NCBI GenBank assembly: GCA_964556005.1
Contig: CAZKUR010000002.1
Span: 36,209-100,208 of the forward strand
Direction of reading: 5' to 3'
Source of the DNA: CAZKUR01 sp964556005
GTDB taxonomy: Bacteria; Bacteroidota; Ignavibacteria; Ignavibacteriales; Ignavibacteriaceae
DNA: 64,000 bases
Shown piece by piece: positions 43,607 to 53,468 of the stretch. The notes below the pieces were generated by a model, which saw nothing but the letters and a program-made list of their open reading frames with translations, had not been told where the DNA came from and ran no database searches. The number at the start of each line of letters is the position of its first letter. Position 1 is the first letter of the stretch. A program made the position numbers and the translations under genes.

Positions 43607-44380
43607 TTAAATAGAGATTGGAAATGCAGGCGGGGCTTTTTGATTGATCCTTCGAAGCCGCTTTAACCTATAAATAAGTGAAGGGGTATTACGGGTATTT
43701 GCTGCCGAAAGCGGCTTCAAAAAGATCAATAAATTTTTAATGAGTAAGCTGAATGATGTATTAAAGGAAAACCAGATGAATAAATCTTTTTTATTATCTA
43801 TATCGCTTAAAGTTTCTATTTGGAAAAATTTTTTCTTTTCAGTTGTCAAATTAATTTTTAAATGGATTAGTACATTATTTGTCTGCCAAACAATTCCGTT
43901 AAACATTTTTTTATCGAAAGCCGATAAGCCAAGAAGATAAAATCCACCATCTTCAGCAGGCCCTATTACGGCATCGTTATTTTTTCCCAACTCACCAAAT
44001 GCATTGATTAAATGGGAAGCAGAAATTTCAGGTGAATCATTACCTAAAATTACTACTTGGTTATATCCAAGATTAAATGAAAAGTCTATCGTGCTTTCAA
44101 AGCGCTCGCCGAAATTATTTCCATGCTGAATAATTCTTATACATTTTTTGTCGGAAAATTTATAAATAGTATTAAAAATATAATCCGAATTTGTTGAGAT
44201 AAAAAAATCGAAATTTATTTTTTGACCGGCTTCGAGGACAGATGAGGTTATTTTTTTTGTGAATGCCATTAGTAATTCGTTTGTTTTATTGCCGTGTAGT
44301 ATTCTTTTATTCCATGCATCAGTTGATGGATTTTGAACGAATAAGATAACGGCTCTATTTATTTTGCTTGCAATAAGCAT
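43607..44380 (-). CDS. DUF2064 (TIGR04282-like) GT-A-fold transferase
   Basis: 257 residues. The core QVVILGNDSPEISASHLINAF and AVIGPAEDGGFYLLGLS matches rSAM/selenodomain-associated transferase 1 (DUF2064), a GT-A-like sugar or nucleotidyl transferase. The N-terminal KAPVPGxVKTRL-type motif is replaced by VQNPSTDAWNKRILHG. The last about 45 residues are built over an inverted repeat (43654-43718) and look non-homologous, so the original C-terminus may have been replaced. Family members often sit near radical SAM genes, as here. Confidence 0.72.
   Translation of the reverse strand: MLIASKINRAVILFVQNPSTDAWNKRILHGNKTNELLMAFTKKITSSVLEAGQKINFDFFISTNSDYIFNTIYKFSDKKCIRIIQHGNNFGERFESTIDFSFNLGYNQVVILGNDSPEISASHLINAFGELGKNNDAVIGPAEDGGFYLLGLSAFDKKMFNGIVWQTNNVLIHLKINLTTEKKKFFQIETLSDIDNKKDLFIWFSFNTSFSLLIKNLLIFLKPLSAANTRNTPSLIYRLKRLRRINQKAPPAFPISI
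43645..43727. repeat. Inverted repeat pair at the 3' end of the DUF2064 gene
   Basis: GAAGCCGCTTT (43654-43664) pairs with AAAGCGGCTTC (43708-43718); the match extends imperfectly outward through a shared ATTGATC. It forms a long hairpin with a 43-base loop and encodes the end of the transferase reading frame. Confidence 0.65.
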
Positions 44381-44579
44381 TTTATTTTTCGTATTGGTGC
44401 TGGTGTTTTTCTAATTAATAGTCAAATTAAAATAAGCCTAATTGATCCTAAAAGTATCACAAAAAGTTAAACATTGTGTAAGGTAAGAAATCTACTGATT
44501 AATAATAGGTAATGATTCGGAATAAGTACAACACGATTTTAATATTTTTTATTAAATCACATCTTATGAATTTAACCGG

Positions 44580-44599
44580 AAGGTTATGACAATAACCTT
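44580..44599. promoter_or_regulatory. Perfect 8-bp palindrome upstream of the GH113-like gene
   Basis: AAGGTTAT-GACA-ATAACCTT lies about 77 bp before the ATG of the lipoprotein gene. Position and symmetry fit a repressor or activator site; it could also be a small hairpin. Confidence 0.35.
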
Positions 44600-44675
44600 T
44601 ATAACTTATTTGCATTAAGCGTAATTTTGTACATCACCATTAGTGTAATCATTTTGTAAAAAAATAATTATTAAA

Positions 44676-46997
44676 ATGAAAACTTTTAAAAGGACTCTTT
44701 ACTTCATTTTAATATCATGTATAATAACAATTTCTTCGTGCGCGGAGAAAACAGAGGGTACAGGAGAATTAGGTAAAAATGCCAATCATTTTAATCAAAT
44801 CCGTATGAAGCTATTGGAAGATGTTCATAAAAACGGCGCTTTAATAATTTACGGTACACAGGATAAAAGACTATCAAATGAAAATAAAAATGCAGCCCTG
44901 GAATTTACAAGAAGTTATTTTTGGTTTAAATCAAAAGTCTTAGCAGATTCTGAAGTGACAAACGAACAGCTTCAAAATAATTCGGTTTTACTTTTCGGAA
45001 GTTATAATTCAAATAGGATTTTTGAAAAACTTAATGGATTAATTCCAGTCCGGTTTTCTTCGGATGATTTTGAATTCGAAAATAAAACCTATTCAAATAA
45101 CAATGAATGGGTGACTTTATTTTATCACAATCCTTTTAATTCAAAAAAGCTCCTATTCCTTGTCGGTGGAAATTCCGACAGTTTAGTTTTACATCATTTA
45201 AAAACAAACATGGCGGGAGATATTAGAATTTCAAACAAAAGTTACACTGAGTTACTTGGATTTTATAAGTTGAATAATAATGGAGATTGGGTTGTAAATC
45301 GAAAAACTTTTCGGGATTTTAAGTCCGAAAGAAAAGTAGTTAAAGAAACTAAAAATTACCGTTACATAACTTATTCCGCAATAAACGATTCTCTGCTGAA
45401 TAAAATAATTTCAACGAATGAAAGCTCGTTTGTTAAAGTCAAAGATTTTATCGGCACAAAATTTAAATTTTCTAAAACAAATTTTTACATTTTCAGTAAT
45501 TTTGAGGATAAAGGACTTATAACAAACAATACCAATCTCTCGAATATCTTTTATGCGGATAGTTCAATTCATGTAACAGCAAACGATTGGATAAACGGAG
45601 ATGACTTTTCAAAATGCGCCGATCTATTATTTCTAAAAAACTTTCCTAAACCTAAACTCGATTTTATTAATGAAGGATTATCTATTTACTTTTCCGATAA
45701 TTGGAGAGAAAGGGGATTCAGATACTGGGCTGCAAAGATTGCACTTTCAGGCAATGCTCCTTCACTTGTCGAGCTGTTAAATAATGAAAGACTGCAATTT
45801 ATCTCAACATTTATTACACAACCGCTTTCCGGAATGTTTATAGAATTTTTGATAAGTAAATTAGGGAAAGAAAATTTTCTTCAATCATTCCCGACCTGGG
45901 ATATCGATAAGAACTTACTTGTAAAACTAAATTTCGAATGGAGAAAATTTCTTTTAGATAAAGCAATGTTCTATAAAGAACAAATAGATTCCAATAAAAG
46001 AAATTTTCAAACAAATATTCCTGGTTTTCAGAAAGGATTTTGCTTTGCACATGTTGGTTATCAAATTTATAACGGCTACTTATCGAGAGACGCATTTCAA
46101 TCTTTAAAATATATTCATGATAAATTGAATTCCAATTCTTTTTCGATTACTCCGTTCACCTCAATGGGAAATGCAAATAGTCCCGAACCACTTCGATTCT
46201 GGGAATTTGCAGGTGCGGAAAACGATGAAAGCTTAATTTACTTAAAACATTGTTCCGATGAATTGAACATGACAGTTATGATGAAACCTCAAATATATTT
46301 AGGGCAAAGAGGATGGCCGGGAGATATCGAAATGAAATCACCTGAAGATTGGAAAACATTCTTTCACAACTATTACAACTGGATAATTCATTATGCAATG
46401 ATTTCGGAGATTTATAAAATTCCAATTTTATGCATCGGTAATGAACTTTCTCAAACAACGGAAGAACACCAAAATGATTGGATAAATTTGATCGCAAAAA
46501 TAAGAAAGCTCTATTCCGGCAAAATTGTTTATGCCGCAAATTGGGGCGGTGAATTTGAGAAAATTAATTTCTGGGATAAATTAGATTACATCGGCTTAAG
46601 CGAATATTACCCTTTAAGCGATAAAAATAATCCTTCGAATGAAGACTTATTGAATGGCGCTGAAAAAATTATGAAAAGAATCGAAGCTGTGTCAAAAAAA
46701 TATAATAAGCCAGTGATATTCACCGAAGCAGGATTTAGGAGTTCGCTTGAGCCGTGGAAAACTGCGCAGGAAGGAGAGACTAAAGATTCGATAAATTATC
46801 AAAATCAATCGAGATGCTACAATGCCGTATTTCAAGCGGTATACAATCAAAAATGGTTAACCGGAATTTATTGGTGGAAATGGCCGAGTTATTTATCATT
46901 TAAAGGAAGATTTTTTGAAGGAGGAGATCTCTATCCTCCTAATGGAAAACCGGTTGAAAAAATAATTGCAGATTGGTATTCTAAAAAATGGAAATAG
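44676..46997 (+). CDS. Lipoprotein with gluzincin-like N-terminal half and GH113-type C-terminal domain
   Basis: 773 residues, lipobox ISSC. Residues about 60-440 resemble gluzincin (MA-clan) protease-like domains (FGSYNSNRIFEKL, DFINEGLSIYFSDNWRERG) but I see no HExxH, so catalysis is doubtful. Residues about 445-773 form a GH113-like TIM barrel with acid/base Glu590 in CIGNELSQ, nucleophile Glu684 in FTEAGF and the aromatic GIYWWKWPS near the end; GH113 enzymes act on beta-mannan. Signal peptide and lipobox put it at the cell envelope. Confidence 0.75.
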   Translation: MKTFKRTLYFILISCIITISSCAEKTEGTGELGKNANHFNQIRMKLLEDVHKNGALIIYGTQDKRLSNENKNAALEFTRSYFWFKSKVLADSEVTNEQLQNNSVLLFGSYNSNRIFEKLNGLIPVRFSSDDFEFENKTYSNNNEWVTLFYHNPFNSKKLLFLVGGNSDSLVLHHLKTNMAGDIRISNKSYTELLGFYKLNNNGDWVVNRKTFRDFKSERKVVKETKNYRYITYSAINDSLLNKIISTNESSFVKVKDFIGTKFKFSKTNFYIFSNFEDKGLITNNTNLSNIFYADSSIHVTANDWINGDDFSKCADLLFLKNFPKPKLDFINEGLSIYFSDNWRERGFRYWAAKIALSGNAPSLVELLNNERLQFISTFITQPLSGMFIEFLISKLGKENFLQSFPTWDIDKNLLVKLNFEWRKFLLDKAMFYKEQIDSNKRNFQTNIPGFQKGFCFAHVGYQIYNGYLSRDAFQSLKYIHDKLNSNSFSITPFTSMGNANSPEPLRFWEFAGAENDESLIYLKHCSDELNMTVMMKPQIYLGQRGWPGDIEMKSPEDWKTFFHNYYNWIIHYAMISEIYKIPILCIGNELSQTTEEHQNDWINLIAKIRKLYSGKIVYAANWGGEFEKINFWDKLDYIGLSEYYPLSDKNNPSNEDLLNGAEKIMKRIEAVSKKYNKPVIFTEAGFRSSLEPWKTAQEGETKDSINYQNQSRCYNAVFQAVYNQKWLTGIYWWKWPSYLSFKGRFFEGGDLYPPNGKPVEKIIADWYSKKWK

Positions 46998-47237
46998 AAT
47001 GAAACGTAAATCTGCCGGAATAAACACTGTTTTATGAGGTCTATGATTTGCTCTTCTTCTTTTTCGAAATTTTTCAATATTTTGATAAAACAGATTCAAC
47101 CGCAGATTTATCCTTAAAACCGGTAAAAAAAATTTACCATCATTTCACCGATTATCATTAAAAAGTTTTATCTTAATAGACTATATTTTGATTCAAAATT
47201 ATCATAAAAAAAATTCTAAAAATATAAAGGATTATTA

Positions 47238-48416
47238 ATGAGCGAAGACCTCTCATCGCTGCGTATAGATAAATCGAAGAGAGAAAATTATTCTTCATCC
47301 GGCAAAAGTAAAAAATGGATCGCATGGATAATTTCTATAATAATTGTTGCATTATTAATTATTATTTTTGTGCCACCCTTGCTTTCTCCGCCGTTAGAAG
47401 TTGAATTAACCACAGCGGCAATGCAGTCTCCTTCGGAATCTAATGCGGTATTAAGCGCAAGCGGTTATGTGGTTGCGCAAAGAAAAGCAGCAGTTGCTTC
47501 GAAAGGTACAGGAAGGCTGGTTTATCTCGGAGTTGTTGAAGGCGATAAAGTCAAAAAAAATCAAGTCATTGCAAGAATAGACGACAGCGATATTCAAGCT
47601 CAATTGCTTGAAGCAAAAGCAAATTTGCAGTTTAATGAAGCGGGGCTGAAAGATGCAAAGAAAAATTATGAGAGGCAGAAAGCCCTTTATAAAACGGGTT
47701 CAACTACCGAAAGCAGCGTTGAAGCGGCAGAATCAAATTATCTGAAAGTTCTTGCATCGATAAATATTGCAAAAGCAAGAGTTCAGGAAACAGAAGTGGC
47801 CCTGGAAAATACTTTGATTAGAGCACCTTTTGACGGTACGGTTCTAACGAAAAATGCGGATGTCGGTGAAATGGTCGCTCCTTTAGGTGCCGGTGCAAAT
47901 GCAAGAGCTGCAGTTGTAACAATGGCAGATATGAGTTCACTTCAAGTTGAAGCGGATGTTTCGGAATCTAATATTGAAAGAGTTTCCATCGGACAGGCTT
48001 GCCAAATTTCCCTTGACGCTTATCCAAGCGATTATTACCAGGGATACGTTGCGAAAATTATTCCTACAGCAGATAGGTCAAAAGGAACTGTAACGGTAAA
48101 AGTCGGTTTTAAAAAATATGACAGCCGAGTACTGCCGGAAATGAGTGTTAAAATTATTTTTTTGAAAAATTCGAATGCAAAAAAAATAACGAATGAAAAA
48201 CCGGTTCTTGCTGTTCCGAATTCGGCTTTGGCAAATAGAGATAATAAAAATGTTGTCTTCGAAATAAAGCAAGGCAAGGCAATCGAAATTCCGGTAGAGA
48301 CGGGAAATTCTTTAGGCGATTATACCGAAATAAAATCCGGTTTGAGCAACGGGGATGAAATAATTGATAATGTAACAGATCAAATCCAAAACGGTATAAA
48401 GGTAAAAGTAAAATAA
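47238..48416 (+). CDS. MacA-like periplasmic adaptor of an ABC efflux system
   Basis: 392 residues. One N-terminal membrane helix (about 27-50), then HlyD/MacA features: a lipoyl-like half-motif (ASKGTGRLVYLGVVEGDKVKKNQVIARID), a helical hairpin coiled coil (about 125-190), the second half-motif (IRAPFDGTVLTKNADVGEMV) and beta-barrel domains. It links the inner-membrane transporter to an outer-membrane exit duct. First gene of a four-gene operon with an ATPase and two permeases. Confidence 0.92.
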   Translation: MSEDLSSLRIDKSKRENYSSSGKSKKWIAWIISIIIVALLIIIFVPPLLSPPLEVELTTAAMQSPSESNAVLSASGYVVAQRKAAVASKGTGRLVYLGVVEGDKVKKNQVIARIDDSDIQAQLLEAKANLQFNEAGLKDAKKNYERQKALYKTGSTTESSVEAAESNYLKVLASINIAKARVQETEVALENTLIRAPFDGTVLTKNADVGEMVAPLGAGANARAAVVTMADMSSLQVEADVSESNIERVSIGQACQISLDAYPSDYYQGYVAKIIPTADRSKGTVTVKVGFKKYDSRVLPEMSVKIIFLKNSNAKKITNEKPVLAVPNSALANRDNKNVVFEIKQGKAIEIPVETGNSLGDYTEIKSGLSNGDEIIDNVTDQIQNGIKVKVK

Positions 48417-48440
48417 AAGTATTTTTATTAAGGAGTTTAA

Positions 48441-49112
48441 ATGTCGGAAATAATTAAAATAAATAATGTCTCCAAATCATACTGGAGAGATAATTTTGAA
48501 ATCAATGTTCTCGAAAATATAAATCTGTCGGTCGAAGACGGCGAATTTATTGCGCTTATGGGACCATCCGGTTCGGGCAAAACGACTTTATTAAATTTAA
48601 TTGCAGGAATTGACAAACCGAATGACGGAAAAATTTTTATCGACGGAACGGAAATAACCGGCATGGGAGAATCGGCGCTTGCAAAATGGCGTTCTTCAAA
48701 CGTAGGATTTGTATTCCAGTTTTATAATTTAATTCCTGTCTTAACTGCGTTTGAAAATGTTGAACTACCATTACTCCTGACTAAGCTTTCAAAAGCGGAA
48801 AGAAGAAAACATGTTGAAACAGCTTTAACAATTGTTGGATTAGCGGATCGAATGGATCACTATCCCAAGCAATTGTCGGGAGGGCAGGAGCAGAGAGTTG
48901 CAATCGCAAGAGCAATCGTTACTGACCCATTAATTCTTGTTGCAGATGAACCGACCGGCGATCTTGATAAAAACTCCGCCGATGAAATTTTAAATTTGAT
49001 GAAAAGACTTAACGAGGAATTTAAGAAAACAATAATAATGGTTACACACGATCCTCGTGCAGCGGAAAGTGCAAAAATTGAACGGCATCTTGATAAAGGC
49101 GTATTGGTATAG
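48441..49112 (+). CDS. MacB/LolD-type ABC transporter ATP-binding protein
   Basis: 223 residues with complete ABC signatures: Walker A GPSGSGKTTLL, Q-loop VFQFYNLIP, signature LSGGQEQRVAIARAI, Walker B ILVADEPTGDLD and H-loop VTHDPR. Size and the LSGGQ variant fit the type VII (MacB/LolD) group, which drive FtsX-like permeases. It lies 24 bp after the adaptor and 9 bp before the first permease. Confidence 0.96.
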   Translation: MSEIIKINNVSKSYWRDNFEINVLENINLSVEDGEFIALMGPSGSGKTTLLNLIAGIDKPNDGKIFIDGTEITGMGESALAKWRSSNVGFVFQFYNLIPVLTAFENVELPLLLTKLSKAERRKHVETALTIVGLADRMDHYPKQLSGGQEQRVAIARAIVTDPLILVADEPTGDLDKNSADEILNLMKRLNEEFKKTIIMVTHDPRAAESAKIERHLDKGVLV

Positions 49113-49121
49113 GGAGGCTAA

Positions 49122-50282
49122 ATGAAAGTATTAAAATTAATTTTAAAAAATTCTTTCCGTCATAAGCTGAGATCAAGCCTTACTATTTTAGGAATTGCAG
49201 TTGCAATAATTGCATTCGGAGTTCTTAGGACTGTTGTAACGGCCTGGAACCAGGCGGTCGATGCTTCTTCAAATGAAAGGCTCATTACACGTCAATCGGT
49301 TTCGTTTATTTTTCCTCTTCCTTTATCTTATGAACAAAAGATTGAACAGATACCCGGAGTAAAAAAAGTTACATACGCAAATTGGTTCGGCGGCACTTAT
49401 ATTAATAAGCAGAATTTTTTTGCAAGGCTCGGAGTAGATGTCGATACTTATTTCCAGGTTTACCCGGAATATGAATTGACAAAAGAAGAATTTGAAAATT
49501 TTAAAAAAGAAAGAAACGCCTGCGTAATCGGAAGCATAACTGCTAAACAATATAATCTTAAAGTCGGAGATGTAATGACCTTGGACGGCGATATTTATCC
49601 CGGCAAATGGGATTTTGTTATAAGAGGAATTTATAAGCCGAAATTTAAAAGTACCGATGCTACCGGAATGTTTTTTCACTGGAGCTATATAAATGAAAGA
49701 ATGAAGGAAGAGATGCCGATGAGGGCCAACGATGTCGGATGGTATATTGAAAAAATAGATAATCCAAAGAATTCAGGAAAAATATCCAAAGACATTGATA
49801 ACCTTTTTAAGAATTCTCCAAATTCCACAAAAACAGAAACTGAAGTTGCATTCTCGCAGGGTTTTATTGCGAGCTCCAGCGCTATAATTACTTCAATGAA
49901 TGTAATGTCATTTGTAATTGTGGGAATAATTTTGCTGGTGCTGGCCAATACGATGATAATGTCATCCAGGGAAAGAACAAAGGAATATGCTGTATTAAAA
50001 ACTTTGGGTTTTTCTACCTATCATTTATTCTTTTTGATATTAGGTGAATCCCTTTTCATTTCATTTATCGGCGGAATATTGGGATTGTTTATGACTTTCC
50101 CGATTGTCCAGGGGTTTAGTATGCAGTTGCCGAAAGGATTTTTCCCGGTTTTTGAAGTAGAGCCTATTACAATAATTCTTTGTGCAATTGCCGTTGTAGT
50201 TATTGGTTTTGCGGCTGCATATTTCCCGATTCATAAAGCATTAAAAACAAAGATCGTCGACGGATTACGGTTTGTCGGATAA
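49122..50282 (+). CDS. FtsX/MacB-type ABC transporter permease (first)
   Basis: 386 residues. An N-terminal membrane helix (SSLTILGIAVAIIAFGVL), a large periplasmic core domain (about 50-250) and three C-terminal helices with the FtsX signature region (SSRERTKEYAVLKTLGFS). This is the four-helix MacB topology without its own ATPase. The adjacent second permease is similar in design, so they may form a heterodimer. Confidence 0.92.
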   Translation: MKVLKLILKNSFRHKLRSSLTILGIAVAIIAFGVLRTVVTAWNQAVDASSNERLITRQSVSFIFPLPLSYEQKIEQIPGVKKVTYANWFGGTYINKQNFFARLGVDVDTYFQVYPEYELTKEEFENFKKERNACVIGSITAKQYNLKVGDVMTLDGDIYPGKWDFVIRGIYKPKFKSTDATGMFFHWSYINERMKEEMPMRANDVGWYIEKIDNPKNSGKISKDIDNLFKNSPNSTKTETEVAFSQGFIASSSAIITSMNVMSFVIVGIILLVLANTMIMSSRERTKEYAVLKTLGFSTYHLFFLILGESLFISFIGGILGLFMTFPIVQGFSMQLPKGFFPVFEVEPITIILCAIAVVVIGFAAAYFPIHKALKTKIVDGLRFVG

Positions 50283-50305
50283 AATTTTTTAGAGAAGAAT
50301 TAAAT

Positions 50306-51475
50306 ATGAAATTACCAATTATATATACCTTCAAAAATTTTAAATCAAGAAAGCTTACTACTGTAATTACTATAACCGGTATCGCTTTGGTAGTGTTTGT
50401 TTTTGCTGCTGTATTAATGATGGCAAATGGAGTCAAAAAAACTTTGGTTTCCACTGGCTCATCCGACAATGTAAAAATTTTAAGAAAGGGCTCCAACGGG
50501 GAAATTTCCAGTATCATTTTAGGTGATATCCAAAATATTGTAAGTACCCTGCCTTACATTGCAAAAGATGCCGACGGTAAACCTGTTATTTCTTTCGAAC
50601 CGGTTGTAATTATCAACATGACAAAACCAAACGGAGGAGTAAGCAACGTTACGGTAAGAGGAGTCTCGAAAGATTTTGAAAGCTTAAGGCCGGAAGTCAA
50701 AATGATAAAAGGAAAAATGTTCAACCCCGCGCTGAAAGAATTAATAGTTGGGAAAGCGATTGCAGATGGATTCAGTAAAGCAAGGGTAGGAAGCAATATT
50801 AAAATAGCAGGAAACGAATGGAAAATAGTCGGTGAATTTACTACAAACGGAAGCGGTTTCGATTCGGAAATCTGGGGTGATTCTCATCAGATTCAAGATG
50901 CATTCAACCGCGGTAATTCTGTATCTACTATTACTTTAAAGCTTGCTAAAATTTCGGATTACAATAAATTCAAAAAAGCATTCAATTCCGATTTAAGGCT
51001 GAAGCAATACGAACCAGAAATTGAACAGCAGTATTATCTCGATCAATCGGAATATTTAGCGACTCTTATACAATTGCTCGGAATTTTTGTTACTGTTATT
51101 TTCAGTATTGGCGCGACAATCGGTGCAATGATAACTATGTATTCAGCGATTGCGAACCGGACAGTAGAAATCGGAACTATGAGAGCGCTCGGCTTCAGCA
51201 GAAGAAGTGTTTTATCTGTGTTCCTTATCGAATCTTTATTGATTGCTTTAACCGGAGGCATTATTGGAATTTTTCTTGCATCATTTCTTCAGTTTTTCTC
51301 AATATCTACATTAAATTTCAACAGTTTCGCCGAGCTTGCATTTTCATTTGCACTTTCACCTGCTATTATAATTTCATCATTAGTTTTTGCAGTATTGATG
51401 GGCTTATTCGGAGGGTTTCTACCTTCGGTAAGAGCAGCAAGATTGAAAATTGTAAATGCTTTAAGGGCTGAATAA
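50306..51475 (+). CDS. FtsX/MacB-type ABC transporter permease (second)
   Basis: 389 residues, same topology as its neighbour: first helix TTVITITGIALVVFVFAAVL, periplasmic domain, then helices with NRTVEIGTMRALGFSRRSVL. Its partner 49122-50282 and the shared ATPase suggest a heteromeric exporter. The final gene of the efflux operon. Confidence 0.92.
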   Translation: MKLPIIYTFKNFKSRKLTTVITITGIALVVFVFAAVLMMANGVKKTLVSTGSSDNVKILRKGSNGEISSIILGDIQNIVSTLPYIAKDADGKPVISFEPVVIINMTKPNGGVSNVTVRGVSKDFESLRPEVKMIKGKMFNPALKELIVGKAIADGFSKARVGSNIKIAGNEWKIVGEFTTNGSGFDSEIWGDSHQIQDAFNRGNSVSTITLKLAKISDYNKFKKAFNSDLRLKQYEPEIEQQYYLDQSEYLATLIQLLGIFVTVIFSIGATIGAMITMYSAIANRTVEIGTMRALGFSRRSVLSVFLIESLLIALTGGIIGIFLASFLQFFSISTLNFNSFAELAFSFALSPAIIISSLVFAVLMGLFGGFLPSVRAARLKIVNALRAE

Positions 51476-51506
51476 AATCGTGCAGCATATCGTGTCTTGC
51501 GGCAGG

Positions 51507-51540
51507 TCAAATCAATAATACCGGGAAGTAATTGATTTGA
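51507..51540. terminator. Inverted repeat after the efflux operon, possible terminator
   Basis: TCAAATCAAT (51507-51516) pairs perfectly with ATTGATTTGA (51531-51540) across a 14-base loop, about 30 bp past the operon stop and followed by an AT-rich stretch. The stem is AT-rich, so termination is uncertain. Confidence 0.4.
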
Positions 51541-51764
51541 AATTTATATAAATATTTCTAATTTGTGATTTAAAAAAACAATTTGCAATTGCCTGTTGCT
51601 AATAATTAATTAGTCAATTAAATTGCACCTTAAAGGAGAGAGAAGTAATAATAACCCCTAATCTTCTCGCTTAAACAAGATCTAAAATAAGCTTTTTAAC
51701 ATGAATTATTTTATTGTTAAAATTATTACAAAGGGTTATTTAACAAATAAATTCCGAGACAGAT

Positions 51765-52010
51765 ATGCCGAAAATCAATTTAACAAACAAACCGACTGCC
51801 GAACAGGTTAGAATCGTAGGAGATTACTTAAAGAGGCGGCTTCAGCATAAAGAACAAGGCGACATCAAATTAAGCCAGGTGGTAAGAAGGTTTAAACATA
51901 AAACTTTAATTACCGATAAAGATAAGGCTTCTCACTTTAGAAGAATCCTGAGATTGGCAATGAAAGAAAATAACCTGGAGACTCCATCTAAAGATAAGGA
52001 CAATCCCTAA
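51765..52010 (+). CDS. Small basic protein of unknown function
   Basis: 81 residues, strongly basic with helical character (EQVRIVGDYLKRRLQHKEQ, ASHFRRILRLAMKENN). No known domain is recognised; size and charge could fit a nucleic-acid-binding protein. The gene stands alone, with no clear ribosome-binding site; a hairpin terminator-like sequence follows at 52135. Confidence 0.5.
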   Translation: MPKINLTNKPTAEQVRIVGDYLKRRLQHKEQGDIKLSQVVRRFKHKTLITDKDKASHFRRILRLAMKENNLETPSKDKDNP

Positions 52011-52359
52011 AACTTGTTCAATCGTTACTGTTGAATACGATTAGTTTTTTTCGCGGATAAAGTGGGAAAAAAAGGAATAATGTTTCCTCATCCATTCTTA
52101 ATTAAGTATCCAACATTTTCGTAGAGAATTATTAATGGCATCTTTTTAAAGAGATGCCATCTTTAAAAATTTTTCTGTCCGGTTTTTCCGGCTGCCGAAT
52201 GCTTTTCACTCTGCATAACCTGAAACTGACTACCCCGCCGTAAGTGAGAAAATATCTAATCTTTTTATAAAACTTTCACATCTTCTTAAAGATTTCTTTT
52301 GATATTTAGATCACAGGTTGTAAATTAAAGCAGTCTCGATTTATCATTTTTTTAATTAT
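52011..52359. other. Intergenic region before the glycosyltransferase
   Basis: 349 bp. It holds the hairpin at 52135-52160 and otherwise AT-rich sequence; no credible ORF or repeat was found. Confidence 0.5.
52135..52175 (+). terminator. Hairpin terminator candidate
   Basis: ATGGCATCT (52135-52143) pairs perfectly with AGATGCCAT (52152-52160) across an eight-base loop, followed by CTTTAAAAATTTTTCT. Orientation fits transcription from the 51765-52010 gene. Confidence 0.5.
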
Positions 52360-53463
52360 ATGAACAAAAAGGAAACTATTCTCTTTATTACGCCCCGATT
52401 TCCCCAGGATTCTTCCGATACTGTAACATTGCCCGCTCTTCAAGTATTTATTGAAAATGTGCGTGAGAAATATGAAAAAGTCGATTTTATAGTTATGACC
52501 ATTCAATTTCCACCCTGGATGGAAAAATATTATTGGCATGATGTAAGAGTATTTTCGACAGGCGGTAAAAACAGGGGAGGTATCTTTAGGTTGTTTAATT
52601 TTTTAAGAGCCATATACTTTTTGTTCGAGATTAAATTTCGAAGCAACGTTATTTGCATTCATGCATTTCAATTAGAAGAACCCGTTTTAATCGGTCAGCT
52701 TTTCTCACGATTTTTAAGAGTTCCTCTAATCGCTACGATATTGGACAGGGATGTACTTCCTGAAAACAAGCTGCTTAAGAAAATGAATTTTTCCAAGATG
52801 ATGGTTGTGTCTCCTTCGGAAAAAGCTGCCGATACTTTTCATAATTCTACTAAGAAATATGTTGAAGCCGTTATACCATTTGGTGTGGATTCATTTCCGG
52901 AGTTCAGACCTGATATTGTACGTACTTTTGATATAATTGCTGCGGGCAGATTAATCCACGATAAGAATTATAATATTTTCATCGATATAATCGACAAACT
53001 AAAGAATGAATTCCCGGATATAAAATGTGCGATAATCGGCGACGGCCATTTATTCCAGGAAATCGAAAAAGAAATCAATGAACGTGATCTCAGCGATAAT
53101 ATCAGGCTGATGGGGAATTTGCAAAGAGAGCTGGTATTCGATTTTATGAACAGGGCAAAATTGTTTCTGCATACTTCAACGTATGAAGCACAAGGAAGGG
53201 TTTTCCTCGAAGCACTAAAGTTTGGCTGTGAGCTGGTTTGTTTTGATGTGGGCTTTTTGCCGGAGTCTGAGAAAGTTCACATTTGCAAAGATAAAAATGA
53301 AATGATTGAAACTATTAAAAGATTATTGATTAGCAATTTAAGTAAAACGGCAGACAACTATTATTCTATTGATACAACAATCGAAAAATTTATCAGCATA
53401 TATAAGAAAGTTGGGATCAAGCCTAACAATTTCCGGGAAAAGGAAAATGAATTTTATGACTGA
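52360..53463 (+). CDS. Glycosyltransferase family 4-like
   Basis: 367 residues. The C-terminal Rossmann half has the GT4 features AAGRLIHDKNYNIFID, CAIIGDGHLFQEIEKEI, NIRLMGNLQRELVFDF and the donor-binding STYEAQGRVFLEALKFGC (the E-x7-E area). The N-terminal half is more variable, as usual. It would transfer an activated sugar to an unknown acceptor; it lies alone between the small basic gene and the convergent ferredoxin gene. Confidence 0.88.
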   Translation: MNKKETILFITPRFPQDSSDTVTLPALQVFIENVREKYEKVDFIVMTIQFPPWMEKYYWHDVRVFSTGGKNRGGIFRLFNFLRAIYFLFEIKFRSNVICIHAFQLEEPVLIGQLFSRFLRVPLIATILDRDVLPENKLLKKMNFSKMMVVSPSEKAADTFHNSTKKYVEAVIPFGVDSFPEFRPDIVRTFDIIAAGRLIHDKNYNIFIDIIDKLKNEFPDIKCAIIGDGHLFQEIEKEINERDLSDNIRLMGNLQRELVFDFMNRAKLFLHTSTYEAQGRVFLEALKFGCELVCFDVGFLPESEKVHICKDKNEMIETIKRLLISNLSKTADNYYSIDTTIEKFISIYKKVGIKPNNFREKENEFYD

Positions 53464-53468
53464 ACTTT

